From the NCBI RefSeq assembly GCF_030581075.1, contig NZ_JAUQSW010000014.1, positions 57,607 through 121,606 of the forward strand: a stretch of 64,000 bases of DNA, read 5' to 3'. This document shows, in pieces, positions 34,064 through 43,078 of this stretch (position 1 is its first letter; each line of letters starts with the position of its first letter). This DNA comes from Hymenobacter cheonanensis. GTDB lineage: Bacteria; Bacteroidota; Bacteroidia; Cytophagales; Hymenobacteraceae. A program made the translations under genes and the position numbers. The notes below the pieces were generated by a model. That model worked only from the letters and a program-made list of their open reading frames with translations. It did no database searches and had not been told where the DNA came from.

Positions 34064-36883
34064 GTGAGATTACTACGTATGCTGTTGTGGCTGAGCTGCT
34101 GGCTGCCGGCGGGGCCGGCGCTGGCCGCGCCCCCTACCCTTGCGGGCCGGCTGGTGCTGAAGCTGCGCGCCGACGCCCCCCCGGCCGCCGCCAGCCTGCG
34201 CACGCTGGGGCCGGCGCTGGCCGCCCTGCACGCCACCTCCCTAACGCAGAAATTCCCTCTCAGCCAAGTACCTAGCAATGAAGTACCCGGCAGCGTGAAT
34301 TTGCGGCTGCTATACGAAGTGCGGGTGCCGGCCCGCCTTTCGCTGGCCAAGGCCCGGGCGCAGCTGCTGGCCACCGGCGTGGTAGAGTACGTGGAGCCGC
34401 TCTACATTCGGGCGCCCCAGTACCAGCCCAACGACCCGCTGGCCGACTCGACGGCGGCCGGCAATGAGTACCATTTGCGCCTCACGCAGGCGTACCGCGC
34501 CTGGGACTTTACGCGGGGCGACACCAGCCTCGTAATCGGCGTTACCGACACGGGCATTCGCTACACCCACGAAGATTTGCAGCGGCAGGTAAAGTACAAT
34601 TATGCTGACCCCATCAACGGCATAGACGACGACGGCGACGGCTACGTGGATAATTTCCGGGGCTGGGATTTTTCGAACAATACCAACGACCCGATGTACG
34701 AGGACTACACCGGGCACGGCACGCAGGTGTCGGGCATCGTGGCGGGGCAGGCCGACAACGGCAAGGGCCTGGCCGGGGTAGGCTTTCGGTGTAAGTTTTT
34801 GCCTTTGCAGATGTTTCCGGGCACGCCCACGGGCTCCTTCGCGGGCTACGAGGCCATCGTGTACGCCGCCGACCACGGCTGCAAGGTTATTAATATGTCG
34901 TGGGGCGGGGCCGGCGGCTATTCGCGCTTCGAGCAGGATGTGTGCACCTACGCGGCCGTGAACCGCGATGCGGTGCTAGTGGCGGCGGCCGGCAACACGC
35001 CCAGCAACGTGCTGTTCTACCCCGCTTCCTACGACCACGTGCTGTCGGTGTCGGCTACCGATGCGGCCGACGGCAAGGCTACCTTTGCCACCTACAACCG
35101 CCGCGTAGACCTGGTGGCGCCGGGCGTCGATATTATCATCGCCTACGGCCGGCCCACCACCACGGCGGCCGGCCCGCCCGATGCCGATTACTGGCACGGC
35201 TCGGGCACCTCGTTTGCGGCGCCGCAGGTGGCGGGGGCCGCGGCGCTGGTGCGGGTGCGCTTTCCGCAGCTTACCGCCGAGCAGGTGCTGGCCCAGCTGC
35301 GCCGCACTACCGATGCCAGCATCTACGCGCTGCCAGCCAACACCGTGTACCAGGGCTACCTGGGCACGGGCCGCCTCAACATAGCCCGGGCCGTGGCGGC
35401 GCTCACCCAGCGCGAGGCCCGGGTGGTCAGCAGCACCTTCAGCCCGGCTCAGCCCGCCGGCTACGCCCCCGGCGATACCCTGCGGCTGGCGGCTACCGTG
35501 CGCAACTTGCTGCTGCCCGCCACGGGCCTTACCCTCACGGTGCGCTCGCTGTCGCCCTACCTCACGGTGCGCCAGGGCACCTTTGCGGTGGGCAACCTGG
35601 CCACGCTGGGCCAGGCCAGCAACGCCGGGGCACCGTTCCGGCTGGCGGTGGCGGGCAGCGTGCCGCTCAACACCACGGCCACGCTGCAATATCATTTTGT
35701 AGGCGATAACGGCTATGAGTCAGACCAGTACGTAGACGTGCTGCTGAACCCCGACTTTGTGCAACTCGATGCCGGCGACATCAGCATGAGCCTTACCAGC
35801 CGGGGCAATCTGGCGTATGACGACCTGACGGGCGCCGGGGGCCGGGGCCTCAGCTACCGCGGCAGCACGCCCCTGCTCAGCGAGGGCGGCCTGCTGCTGG
35901 CTACTTCCCCCACGCGGGTAGCCGACCACCTGCGGGCCAGCCCCGGCACGGCGCGGCAGTCGTTCTTTACCCTGGCGCAGGTGCGGCGGCTAGCCCCCGG
36001 CCCCCGCGCCGACCAGGAGGCGCGCGGCACGTTTCGCGATTCGCTGCCCAGCGCCACGGCGCCCCGCTCGGTGGGCGTGCGGGTGCGGCAGCACGGCCAG
36101 AGCTGGGCCGCCCCCGCCGCCCGGCGCAACGTTATTCTGCTCGATTACTCGCTGCGCAACCTCACGGCCGATACCCTGAAACCGCTCTACGTCGGCGTAT
36201 TTACCGACTGGGACCTGCCCGGCGAGACGGGCCGCAACGTGGCCCGCTGGGACTCGGTGAACCGCGTGAGCTACGCCTACGACCCCGTGGCGCCGCGCTT
36301 CTACGCCGGGGTACAGGTGCTGGGCCCCCACCCGCCCGGCGTGTATGCCCTCGACAACGCCGCCCCGGCCGGCTCGCCCATCTACCTTGGCGACGGCTTC
36401 AGCCCGGCCGAAAAGTTTCTGGCCCTCAGCGGGGGCTTCAACCGGGCGCACCGCGAGGCCGGCACTGCCGCCCAGGGCACCGATGTGGCGCAGGTAGTGA
36501 GTACCCTGGTGCCACGCTTGGCCCCCGGCGACTCGGCCACCGTGGCGTTTGCGGTGCTGGTGGCCCCCACGCTGCCCGAGCTGCAAGCCGCTGCCCAGGC
36601 CGCTACGGCCATTTATCAGCAGGCGCTGGCTACGGCGCCCGCCGTGGGGGCTAGCCCCACCTGGCAGCTGTACCCCAACCCTACCACCGGCCGCCTGCAC
36701 ATCACCTTGCCCGCTGGCCTGGGCCCGGCCACGGCGCAGGTGCTCGATGCGCTGGGCCGGCCGGTAGCCACGGCCGCGCTGCCCGGCGGCGGCGGCGAGC
36801 TGAGCCTGGCGCCCCTGGCGCGGGGGCTCTACCTGGTGCGCATCGTGGGCACGAGCCTGGTGCAGCGCGTGGTGCGCGAGTAG
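34064..36883 (+). CDS. Secreted subtilisin-like (S8) serine protease with T9SS C-terminal domain
   Basis: About 939 residues. With GTG 34064 the protein begins with basic residues and a hydrophobic core (VRLLRMLLWLSCWLPAGPALA); ATG 34079 is the alternative. A propeptide region precedes the S8 catalytic domain: Asp162 in GVTDTGIRYTHEDL, His218 in GHGTQVSGIVAG, Ser383 in GTSFAAPQVAGAAALV. Beta-rich domains follow, and the last 75 or so residues (WQLYPNPTTGRLHITLP ... GLYLVRIV) are a type A sorting domain for type IX secretion, so the enzyme is exported across the outer membrane. Likely a nutrient-scavenging protease. Confidence 0.92.
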   Translation: MRLLRMLLWLSCWLPAGPALAAPPTLAGRLVLKLRADAPPAAASLRTLGPALAALHATSLTQKFPLSQVPSNEVPGSVNLRLLYEVRVPARLSLAKARAQLLATGVVEYVEPLYIRAPQYQPNDPLADSTAAGNEYHLRLTQAYRAWDFTRGDTSLVIGVTDTGIRYTHEDLQRQVKYNYADPINGIDDDGDGYVDNFRGWDFSNNTNDPMYEDYTGHGTQVSGIVAGQADNGKGLAGVGFRCKFLPLQMFPGTPTGSFAGYEAIVYAADHGCKVINMSWGGAGGYSRFEQDVCTYAAVNRDAVLVAAAGNTPSNVLFYPASYDHVLSVSATDAADGKATFATYNRRVDLVAPGVDIIIAYGRPTTTAAGPPDADYWHGSGTSFAAPQVAGAAALVRVRFPQLTAEQVLAQLRRTTDASIYALPANTVYQGYLGTGRLNIARAVAALTQREARVVSSTFSPAQPAGYAPGDTLRLAATVRNLLLPATGLTLTVRSLSPYLTVRQGTFAVGNLATLGQASNAGAPFRLAVAGSVPLNTTATLQYHFVGDNGYESDQYVDVLLNPDFVQLDAGDISMSLTSRGNLAYDDLTGAGGRGLSYRGSTPLLSEGGLLLATSPTRVADHLRASPGTARQSFFTLAQVRRLAPGPRADQEARGTFRDSLPSATAPRSVGVRVRQHGQSWAAPAARRNVILLDYSLRNLTADTLKPLYVGVFTDWDLPGETGRNVARWDSVNRVSYAYDPVAPRFYAGVQVLGPHPPGVYALDNAAPAGSPIYLGDGFSPAEKFLALSGGFNRAHREAGTAAQGTDVAQVVSTLVPRLAPGDSATVAFAVLVAPTLPELQAAAQAATAIYQQALATAPAVGASPTWQLYPNPTTGRLHITLPAGLGPATAQVLDALGRPVATAALPGGGGELSLAPLARGLYLVRIVGTSLVQRVVRE

Positions 36884-36916
36884 CCGGCGCGGCCCGGGCT
36901 AGCCCCATTACCCGCC

Positions 36917-36954
36917 AAAAGGGCCAGCCTCACGTGCGTGAGGCTGGCCCTTTT
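36917..36954. terminator. Bidirectional intrinsic terminator
   Basis: AAAAGGGCCAGCCTCAC and its exact complement GTGAGGCTGGCCCTTTT flank a 4-nt loop. It lies between the convergent protease gene and the small basic secreted protein gene and serves both strands. Confidence 0.92.
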
Positions 36955-36977
36955 CAGTAGTTGGCAGGTGCCGGAAA

Positions 36978-37313
36978 TTACATGCCCGCGCCCGGGCGCA
37001 TGGCGGTGCTATCCTTCATCATGCCTTTTTTGTGCATCCCTTTGTGGTGCATTTTTTTGCCGTCGCCATCCATCATTTTCATGTCGCCTTTGCGAGGCTT
37101 GGTGGTGGCTTTCATGCTGTTGCCGGCGTCGTCGCGGCCTTTCACCTTCATTTTGCCGTCGCTGGCCATTTTGGTTTTCACCGTCATGCCGTCGGCCGTG
37201 GTGATGGTTTTATCGCCGCCGTCTTTCGTTACCGTGGTCGGGGTCGTCTGCGCCAGTACTGTGGTAGCGGCAAACAAGCTGAGGGCTACCGCGGAGAACA
37301 GGGTCTTTTTCAT
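36978..37313 (-). CDS. Small secreted Lys/Met/His-rich protein
   Basis: A 111-residue protein with a clear signal peptide (KKTLFSAVALSLFAATTVLA). The mature part starts with Thr-rich repeats (TTADGMTVKTKMASDGKMKV) and ends in a strongly basic, Met- and His-rich tail (MKMMDGDGKKMHHKGMHKKG). The composition suggests binding of metal (copper-like Met/His ligands) or polyanions such as DNA or polyphosphate. No family is recognised. It stands alone between a terminator and the aldolase gene. Confidence 0.75.
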   Translation of the reverse strand: MKKTLFSAVALSLFAATTVLAQTTPTTVTKDGGDKTITTADGMTVKTKMASDGKMKVKGRDDAGNSMKATTKPRKGDMKMMDGDGKKMHHKGMHKKGMMKDSTAMRPGAGM

Positions 37314-37381
37314 AATCAGAAAGAATACAAGGTGTGGGCGCTATACGGCCAGGCAGGGGGCCAGGGTTGTGGCCGGGCCGG

Positions 37382-38467
37382 CTAGGGGCGGCGGTTCACG
37401 GCGTTGAGGTCTTCGAAAGCCGCCTTGAGGCGCGTTACGAAGGTTTTTTCGCCTTCGCGCAGCCACACGCGGGGGTCGTAGTACTTCTTATTGGGCGAGT
37501 CGGGGCCGCTGGGGTTGCCAATCTGGCCCTGCAGGTAGCCCTCGTTCTTCACGTAGTAGTTCTTGATGCCTTCCCAGAACGCCCATTGCAGGTCGGTGTC
37601 GATGTTCATCTTGATGGCGCCATAGCTGATAGCCTCGCGGATTTCCTCCTGCGAAGAGCCCGAGCCGCCGTGGAACACGAAGTCGATAGGCAGCGCGGCC
37701 TCAATGTTGTGCTTCTGGCGCAGGTGCTCCTGCGAGTTGTGCAAAATCCTGGGTTGCAGCTTCACGTTGCCGGGCTTGTACACGCCGTGCACGTTGCCGA
37801 AGGCCGCCGCGATGGTAAAGCGCGGGCTGATTTCGCTGAGCTGCTCGTAGGCGTAGGCCACTTCCTCGGGCTGGGTGTAGAGCTTCGACGAGTCCACGTC
37901 GGAGTTGTCGACGCCGTCTTCCTCGCCGCCGGTCACCCCTAGCTCAATTTCGAGCGTCATGCCGATTTTAGCCATGCGCTTCAGGTACTCCTTGCAGATT
38001 TCGATGTTCTCCTCAATCGGCTCCTCCGACAGGTCGAGCATGTGCGAGCTGAACAGCGGCTGGCCGTGCTCGGCAAAGAATTTCTCTCCAGCGTCGAGCA
38101 GGCCGTCAATCCAGGGCAGCAGCTTTTTGGCGGCGTGGTCGGTGTGCAAAATTACGGGCACACCGTAGGCTTCGGCCATCAGGTGCACGTGGTGCGCGCC
38201 CGAGATGCCGCCCGCAATGCTGGCCTGCTGCTTGTCGTTGGCCAGGCCCTTGCCCGCAAAAAACTGCGCCCCCCCGTTCGAAAACTGAATAATAACCGGC
38301 GAGTTGAGGTCGCGGGCGGCTTCGAGCACGCCGTTCACGGTGTCGGTGCCGGTTACGTTCACGGCGGGCAGCGCGTAGCCGTGGGTTTTGGCGTGTTGGA
38401 AGAGGGCCTGCACTTCGTCGCCGTGCAGCACGCCGGCGCGCAGGCCGGTCAGGGTGGAATTTGCCAT
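37382..38467 (-). CDS. fbaA: Class II fructose-bisphosphate aldolase
   Basis: Zinc-dependent glycolytic/gluconeogenic aldolase of 361 residues, matching the class IIA (E. coli FbaA-like) length. Motifs are YALPAVNVTGTDTVNGVLEA at the N-terminus, the zinc/catalytic region VILHTDHAAKKLLPWIDGLL, LEIELGVTGGEEDGVDNSDV, FGNVHGVYKPGNV and the phosphate-binding VFHGGSGSSQEEI, then MNIDTDLQWAFWEGI. ATG 38467 fits the family start; the longer open frame upstream does not. Confidence 0.95.
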   Translation of the reverse strand: MANSTLTGLRAGVLHGDEVQALFQHAKTHGYALPAVNVTGTDTVNGVLEAARDLNSPVIIQFSNGGAQFFAGKGLANDKQQASIAGGISGAHHVHLMAEAYGVPVILHTDHAAKKLLPWIDGLLDAGEKFFAEHGQPLFSSHMLDLSEEPIEENIEICKEYLKRMAKIGMTLEIELGVTGGEEDGVDNSDVDSSKLYTQPEEVAYAYEQLSEISPRFTIAAAFGNVHGVYKPGNVKLQPRILHNSQEHLRQKHNIEAALPIDFVFHGGSGSSQEEIREAISYGAIKMNIDTDLQWAFWEGIKNYYVKNEGYLQGQIGNPSGPDSPNKKYYDPRVWLREGEKTFVTRLKAAFEDLNAVNRRP

Positions 38468-38664
38468 GAGTAGAAAGGGCGGGGCAACAGGCCCCGCGCC
38501 CGCAAAGAAAACAGCCAGGGCGTCTTTATCGTTATCGGGCGCCCACAAACTGCGCGGCTAGCCCTGCGCAGCCGCACCACGCGCCGCAAACGCCTTAGGC
38601 TTTTTCCCAATTTTCACCCTAGCCCGCCTCCGCAGTCATACGCCTGCGAGCAAACCGCTAGGCC

Positions 38665-39204
38665 TTATCCCGCCACGGGCAGCTCAAATAAGCTCACGGT
38701 GGCGTTGTGGTAGTGGGCCGGCAGGCCCGCCGTATCGGTGAGCGCCGTCAGCCCCAGGTAGGTGAAGCCGCACGCGGTGTAGTGGGCAATAAGCCCGTGG
38801 TTTTCGCCCACAGTATCCAGGCGCACAAACTTTTTGTGGTGTTGCCGGGCATACTCTACGGCCCATTGCACAATGGCGGCTACGAAGCCCCGGCCCCGAA
38901 AATCGGGGTTGGTAGCAATGCGATGGATATAAATAGCGGGGTCGGCATTGCGAGCCCCCCAAATCTCAGGGTCATCAAAGGTGATGGCCCACACGCAGGC
39001 AATGGTATCGCCCACCAGCAGCTTCCACTGGCGGCCCTCGGCTAGCTCCTGCGCCACCAGCCCGCGCTCAAAATCGGGCCACACCACGGTGGCCCCCGGC
39101 GTAGCCGCCTGGTAGGCCGCCGCCAGCCGGTAGAGCCGAAAAATCTCGTCAATATCAGCCGGGGTGCTGGGCAGTAGCTGCCGGGCGGTCGATGCACTTA
39201 CCAT
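38665..39204 (-). CDS. GNAT-family N-acetyltransferase
   Basis: A 179-residue acetyltransferase. The acetyl-CoA-binding motif A is IYIHRIATNPDFRGRGFVAA, followed by motif B YARQHHKKFVRLDTVGENHG and ACGFTYLG. The N-terminus (STPADIDEIFRLYRLAAAYQ) is typical of GNATs acting on small molecules. Start ATG 39204 is preferred over the longer in-frame extension to 39270, which reaches into the hairpin region. The acceptor is unknown. Confidence 0.85.
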   Translation of the reverse strand: MVSASTARQLLPSTPADIDEIFRLYRLAAAYQAATPGATVVWPDFERGLVAQELAEGRQWKLLVGDTIACVWAITFDDPEIWGARNADPAIYIHRIATNPDFRGRGFVAAIVQWAVEYARQHHKKFVRLDTVGENHGLIAHYTACGFTYLGLTALTDTAGLPAHYHNATVSLFELPVAG

Positions 39205-39252
39205 GCAAGCAGTTAAGAAAGAGAAGTGGGCCAGGGAGCCGCTAAAAGCAAA

Positions 39253-39288
39253 GCGCCCGCCGTCCCTCAAAACCGGGATGGCGGGCGC
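39253..39288 (-). terminator. Terminator downstream of gyrB
   Basis: GCGCCCGCCGTCCC pairs with GGGATGGCGGGCGC around an 8-nt loop. Read on the minus strand it follows the gyrB stop and is followed by TTTGCTTTTAGC. Confidence 0.75.
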
Positions 39289-39318
39289 AAATTACGCAGC
39301 TGCCTTACTAGGCCGCAC

Positions 39319-41340
39319 TTACACGTCGAGCTTGGCGTACTTGGCGTTCTGCTCGATGAAGTCGCGGCGCGGGGCCACTTCATCGCCCATCAGCATCGAG
39401 AACAGATGGTCGGCCTCGGCGGCCGAATCTACCGACACCTGCTTGAGCGAGCGCGTGGAGGGCTGCATGGTGGTAGTCCAGAGCTGCTCGGCGTTCATTT
39501 CGCCCAGCCCTTTGTAGCGCTGCACGTTCACGGTTTCGGGGCGGCCGCGGCCCAGCTCCTCGGTGGCGGCGGCGCGGTCGTCCTCGGTCCAGCAGTAGCG
39601 CTCTTCCTTGCCGCGCTTCACGAGGTACAGCGGCGGCAGCGCAATGTAAATGTGCCCCTGGTCCACCAGCTGGCGCATATAGCGGAAGAAGAACGTGAGA
39701 ATCAGCGTGCGAATGTGCGAGCCGTCGATATCAGCGTCGGTCATGATAATGACCTTGTGGTAGCGCAGCTTGTCGAAGTTCAGCGGGCCGGTTTCGTTGC
39801 CATCGTCATCCGTCCCGAAGGCCAGCGACTTGCGTTCGTTGAACGTGACCCCTAGCGCGGTAATCATGTTCTTGATTTCCTCGTTTTCCAGGATTTTGTG
39901 TTCCTGCGCTTTCTCCACGTTCAGGATTTTACCGCGCAGCGGCAGAATGGCCTGAAACGCCCGGTTACGGCCCATTTTGGCGGTGCCGCCGGCCGAGTCA
40001 CCTTCTACGAGGTACAGCTCACACACCTCGGGGTTCGAGTCGGAGCAGTCGGCGAGCTTGCCGGGCAAGGAGTTGGACCCTAGCACGTTTTTGCGCTGCA
40101 CCATATCCTTGGCCTTACGGGCGGCGATGCGGGCCTTGGCGGCCAGTATCACCTTGTCCATGATGCGGTTGGCCTGGTTGGGGTTTTCCTCCAGGTACTG
40201 CGTCAGGATTTCGCCCACCACGGTGTTCACCGCGCCGCTCACTTCCGAGTTGCCGAGCTTGGTTTTGGTCTGGCCCTCAAACTGCGGCTCCTGCACTTTC
40301 ACCGAGATTACGGCCGTGAGGCCCTCGCGAAAGTCGTCGCCGGTGATTTCCACCTTGGCCTTCTCAAACAGCTGCTTCTTGTCGCCGTACGACTTCAGCA
40401 CCCGCGTCACGGCCGAGCGGAAGCCCGCCACGTGCGTGCCGCCCTCAATGGTGTTGATGTTGTTGACGTACGAGTAGACGTTTTCCTGGTACGAGGTATT
40501 GTACTGCAGTGCTACTTCCACGGGCGTACCGCCCTTTTCGCTCTCCACGTAAATGGGCTCCGAGAGTAGCGACGGGCGCTCGGTGCCATCCAGGTATTGT
40601 ACAAAGTCGCGCAAGCCACCCTGCGAGTAAAACTCCTCGTAGCGGAAGCCTTCGGCATCGACGTGGCCCACGGCCGCATCGCCCACGGGCTTCTCGCGGC
40701 GGTCGGTGAGGGTGATGCGAATACCCTTGTTCAGGAACGACAAATCGCGCAGGCGGCTGGCAATGGTGGCGTAGCGATACTCGGTTTCCGAAAAAATAGT
40801 GGGGTCGGGCAGGAACTGCACCTCCGTGCCATGCTCCTCGGTATCACCGATTTCCTTCACCGGGTACAGCGGATGCCCAATGGTGTACTCCTGCTCGTAC
40901 ACGTGGCCTTTGCGGCGCACGGTTACTTTCAGCTCGGTGCTGAGCGCGTTTACGCAGCTCACGCCCACGCCGTGCAGGCCGCCCGATACTTTGTAGGAGT
41001 CCTTGTCAAACTTGCCGCCGGCGTGCAGCACGGTCAGCACTACTTCGAGGGCCGAGCGGCCTTCCTTGGCGTGCCAGTCCACGGGAATACCCCGGCCGTT
41101 GTCGCGGACGGTAACCGAATTATTTTCGTTAATCGTGACCTGAATCAGGTCGCAGTGCCCGGCCAGGGCCTCATCAATGGAGTTATCGACTACTTCCCAC
41201 ACCAGGTGGTGCAGACCCTTGATACCCGTGTCGCCGATGTACATGCTGGGGCGCTTGCGCACCGCCTCCAGCCCTTCCAGCACCTGAATGCTGTCGGCCG
41301 AGTAGTCGGCGGGGGCTTTCTTTTCTACTACTTCACTCAT
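39319..41340 (-). CDS. gyrB: DNA gyrase subunit B
   Basis: ATPase subunit of DNA gyrase, 673 residues, the short form without the C-terminal insert of proteobacterial GyrB. The GHKL ATPase domain shows EVVDNSIDEALAGHC, VRDNGRGIPVDWH and GGLHGVGVSCVNALS. The TOPRIM domain shows ELYLVEGDSAGGTAK and IIMTDADIDGSHIRTL, and the C-terminus ends with RYKGLGEMNAEQLW. ParE is an alternative, but PLRGKILNVEKA and overall length favour GyrB. No gyrA is adjacent. A TACCTTTG box lies about 50 bases upstream. Confidence 0.93.
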   Translation of the reverse strand: MSEVVEKKAPADYSADSIQVLEGLEAVRKRPSMYIGDTGIKGLHHLVWEVVDNSIDEALAGHCDLIQVTINENNSVTVRDNGRGIPVDWHAKEGRSALEVVLTVLHAGGKFDKDSYKVSGGLHGVGVSCVNALSTELKVTVRRKGHVYEQEYTIGHPLYPVKEIGDTEEHGTEVQFLPDPTIFSETEYRYATIASRLRDLSFLNKGIRITLTDRREKPVGDAAVGHVDAEGFRYEEFYSQGGLRDFVQYLDGTERPSLLSEPIYVESEKGGTPVEVALQYNTSYQENVYSYVNNINTIEGGTHVAGFRSAVTRVLKSYGDKKQLFEKAKVEITGDDFREGLTAVISVKVQEPQFEGQTKTKLGNSEVSGAVNTVVGEILTQYLEENPNQANRIMDKVILAAKARIAARKAKDMVQRKNVLGSNSLPGKLADCSDSNPEVCELYLVEGDSAGGTAKMGRNRAFQAILPLRGKILNVEKAQEHKILENEEIKNMITALGVTFNERKSLAFGTDDDGNETGPLNFDKLRYHKVIIMTDADIDGSHIRTLILTFFFRYMRQLVDQGHIYIALPPLYLVKRGKEERYCWTEDDRAAATEELGRGRPETVNVQRYKGLGEMNAEQLWTTTMQPSTRSLKQVSVDSAAEADHLFSMLMGDEVAPRRDFIEQNAKYAKLDV

Positions 41341-41390
41341 GCGAGAGAGGGGGTTAAACCGACCGGAAATACGGTCAGGAAGAGAACATC

Positions 41391-41398
41391 CAAAGGTA
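41391..41398 (-). promoter_or_regulatory. TACCTTTG -7 box upstream of gyrB
   Basis: On the minus strand TACCTTTG, a perfect TAnnTTTG match, ends 50 bases before the gyrB ATG. No clear TTG -33 element is seen at the usual spacing. Confidence 0.5.
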
Positions 41399-41457
41399 CT
41401 CTTTTAGCTCCATTTTGCCTAGCTTTTGCCCGGCTTTTTCAGGGTAATTTCATGCAC

Positions 41458-41495
41458 AAAAAAAGCCTCTGCCGGGGCCGGCAGAGGCTTTTTTA
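41458..41495. terminator. Bidirectional intrinsic terminator (tRNA unit / gyrB upstream)
   Basis: A-tract, GCCTCTGCC-GGGGCC-GGCAGAGGC, T-tract. On the minus strand it ends the tRNA-Pro/tRNA-Arg transcript before the gyrB promoter. Confidence 0.9.
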
Positions 41496-41532
41496 AGGAT
41501 TTTCGAAAGACAATCGGGCAGGCTCAGAAGCG

Positions 41533-41606
41533 TGGCCCCAATTGGATTCGAACCAATGACCGGCTACTTAGAAGGTAGCTGCTCTATCCAGCTGAGCTAT
41601 GGGGTC
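41533..41606 (-). tRNA. tRNA-Arg (TCT anticodon)
   Basis: Complete 74-nt cloverleaf on the minus strand without encoded CCA. Anticodon stem GCTAC/GTAGC with loop CTTCTAA gives TCT; T-arm ATTGG-TTCGAAT-CCAAT; D-arm GCTC..GAGC. The acceptor stem has one A-C mismatch at pair 2. Reads AGA (and AGG by wobble). Confidence 0.93.
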
Positions 41607-41625
41607 AAATCCAGTACTAAAAATG

Positions 41626-41699
41626 TCGGGGTGGCAGGATTCGAACCTACGACCTTCTGCTCCCAAAGCAGACGCGATACCGGGCTACGCTACACCCCG
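41626..41699 (-). tRNA. tRNA-Pro (TGG anticodon)
   Basis: 74-nt cloverleaf on the minus strand. Acceptor CGGGGTG/CACCCCG, anticodon stem TCTGC/GCAGA with loop TTTGGGA giving TGG, T-arm with GGTTCGAATCC. It is transcribed before tRNA-Arg, 19 nt apart, from one promoter. Confidence 0.95.
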
Positions 41700-41764
41700 A
41701 AAAAACAACCACTTGGCAGTGAACCCGGATAGTTCGGCGCCGTGGCTAATCCGTTTGATTGGGA

Positions 41765-41795
41765 CAAAGGTACGCCAGCGCCGCTGCCCCGGCAA
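41765..41795 (-). promoter_or_regulatory. Bacteroidota-type promoter for the tRNA-Pro/tRNA-Arg unit
   Basis: On the minus strand TTG (41793-41795), 20 bases, then TACCTTTG (41765-41772): a near-ideal match to TTG-N19-21-TAnnTTTG. Transcription would begin some 55-60 nt before tRNA-Pro. Confidence 0.75.
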
Positions 41796-42147
41796 CTGCT
41801 GCCCGGTTTTAAAGCGTGCCGCAGCCCTGGCCACGCACGCGCCGAGGGCTAGCGGGCGGCCGCCAATGGCCACCACCAGCTGCGACAAAAAGCAGCGGGA
41901 GCGCTATTCGAACTGGCCCCTGGCTTGGCGGTGGCTTCCTCTTGTGGGCCATGCCACGGATTGTACTGATTTGTAGCGCCAGGCAGTATCGGCGCCGTAC
42001 CGCACGCGCAGGCCGCTGGCGCCTTGCAGGCAGCGCACCCTCCTTTGCTTCTACGATAAGCGGCCGGCTAAATAGGGCTAGCCCGAGAGCCTTTTGCACG
42101 CGGGCTTCGTTCGGCCAGGTCGCCCACCAGCCCCGGGCGCTTTCGGG
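41796..42147. other. GC-rich region without a supported gene
   Basis: Open frames exist on both strands but none has a recognisable domain or convincing composition. I see no repeat or RNA gene here. It may be decayed coding sequence. Confidence 0.4.
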
Positions 42148-42345
42148 CTAGGCGGCCGTGGGCAAGGAGCCGGGCATTACCGGCTTTGCGGCGGCATCGC
42201 GGCCGGCCTGCTCGGCTTGCGTGCGCTTGCGCGCCTGCTCCATCATAACGCTCAGAAAATCTTCGTCTGAGTAGCCGGTCGGCGCCGCCACAATGGGCTC
42301 ATTCTGGGGGCGGAATAAGGCGCGCAGCTGCTGAAATAATTTCAT
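42148..42345 (-). CDS. Small hypothetical protein
   Basis: A 65-residue protein starting MKLFQQLRALFRPQNEPIV, with a basic amphipathic N-terminal helix, then GYSDEDFLSVMMEQARKRTQ, a charged helix, and a Pro/Ala tail. ATG 42345 is preferred; the four upstream codons add little. The next gene upstream on the same strand is the SpoIIAA-like protein. No family is recognised. Confidence 0.5.
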   Translation of the reverse strand: MKLFQQLRALFRPQNEPIVAAPTGYSDEDFLSVMMEQARKRTQAEQAGRDAAAKPVMPGSLPTAA

Positions 42346-42429
42346 AATTTTTAGCATTAATCAGGGTTAGCGATAGCACTTACACGACACTGGCACTCTC
42401 AAAAAAATTCCTGGCCCGCCGGCTCGCCC

Positions 42430-42870
42430 TTAGCCCAGCGGGTCCGGCGCCAGCCGGCCGTGGGCCTGGCCCATTGCCCACAGCCAGTGCCGGGCAGCGG
42501 CCGGGTCCCGAAAAATCCGCAGCTCGAAGGGCAGCCCGCTGGCCGGGCAGGTAGCCAGAATATCGTGGGGCTGGTCGGCTTGCACCACGTGCGCCACGTA
42601 GCGCAGGCCTAGCCGCGCGGCCCGGGGCACCCACACCTCGGCCAGCCACTCCAGGCTCTCGAACCAGGGGCCATGCAACTGCGAATTGTCGTTGAGTAGA
42701 AACTGACTAGGGATGCGGCCCGCGTGCTCCAGGTAAGACTGCGCCCCCCGGTGCGCCTCCTGGGGGTCTACGTGGCCCCACCAGATGGCCTGTAGCCACC
42801 CCTCGGCATCGTTATAAAAAAGCGTGCAGGAGCTGTGGTCGCGCAGGTCTACGTTAGTGTTCAGATGCAT
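42430..42870 (-). CDS. SpoIIAA/STAS-like hypothetical protein (paralog 1)
   Basis: A 146-residue soluble protein. The layout (strand TLFYNDAEGWLQAIWWGHVD, helix, LLNDNSQLHGPWFESLEWLA, RLGLRYVAHVVQAD, FELRIFRDPAAARHWL) fits the SpoIIAA-like/STAS fold seen in many Bacteroidota. It is clearly paralogous to the gene at 45650-46072, sharing DHSSC at the start and LLNDNS, GPWFESLEWL and AHVVQAD. Possible role as an anti-anti-sigma or light/stress switch is inference. Confidence 0.72.
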   Translation of the reverse strand: MHLNTNVDLRDHSSCTLFYNDAEGWLQAIWWGHVDPQEAHRGAQSYLEHAGRIPSQFLLNDNSQLHGPWFESLEWLAEVWVPRAARLGLRYVAHVVQADQPHDILATCPASGLPFELRIFRDPAAARHWLWAMGQAHGRLAPDPLG

Positions 42871-43078
42871 AGGTAGTTGAGCGGGCCGCCAGTGGCCGCC
42901 TTAAAGTCAACTCAAATGTTCGCTAAACGCCCAGCGGCTTCCAAGTAGCTTAATGCGTATTCTGAGCTGAGCTAGTACGGATTTTTCAGGGAAAATACGT
43001 AGTTTCAGCTACGGGTATTTGCTGAGCGCTTGCGCACTGGTTGCAAAAGCACCCGGGCCCGGCACCGCCCGGGCTAGC

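Noticed and set aside
41458..41495. Hairpin upstream of gyrB considered as a riboswitch or leader element
   Set aside because: It is a simple bidirectional terminator of the tRNA unit, and the gyrB promoter box lies downstream of it.
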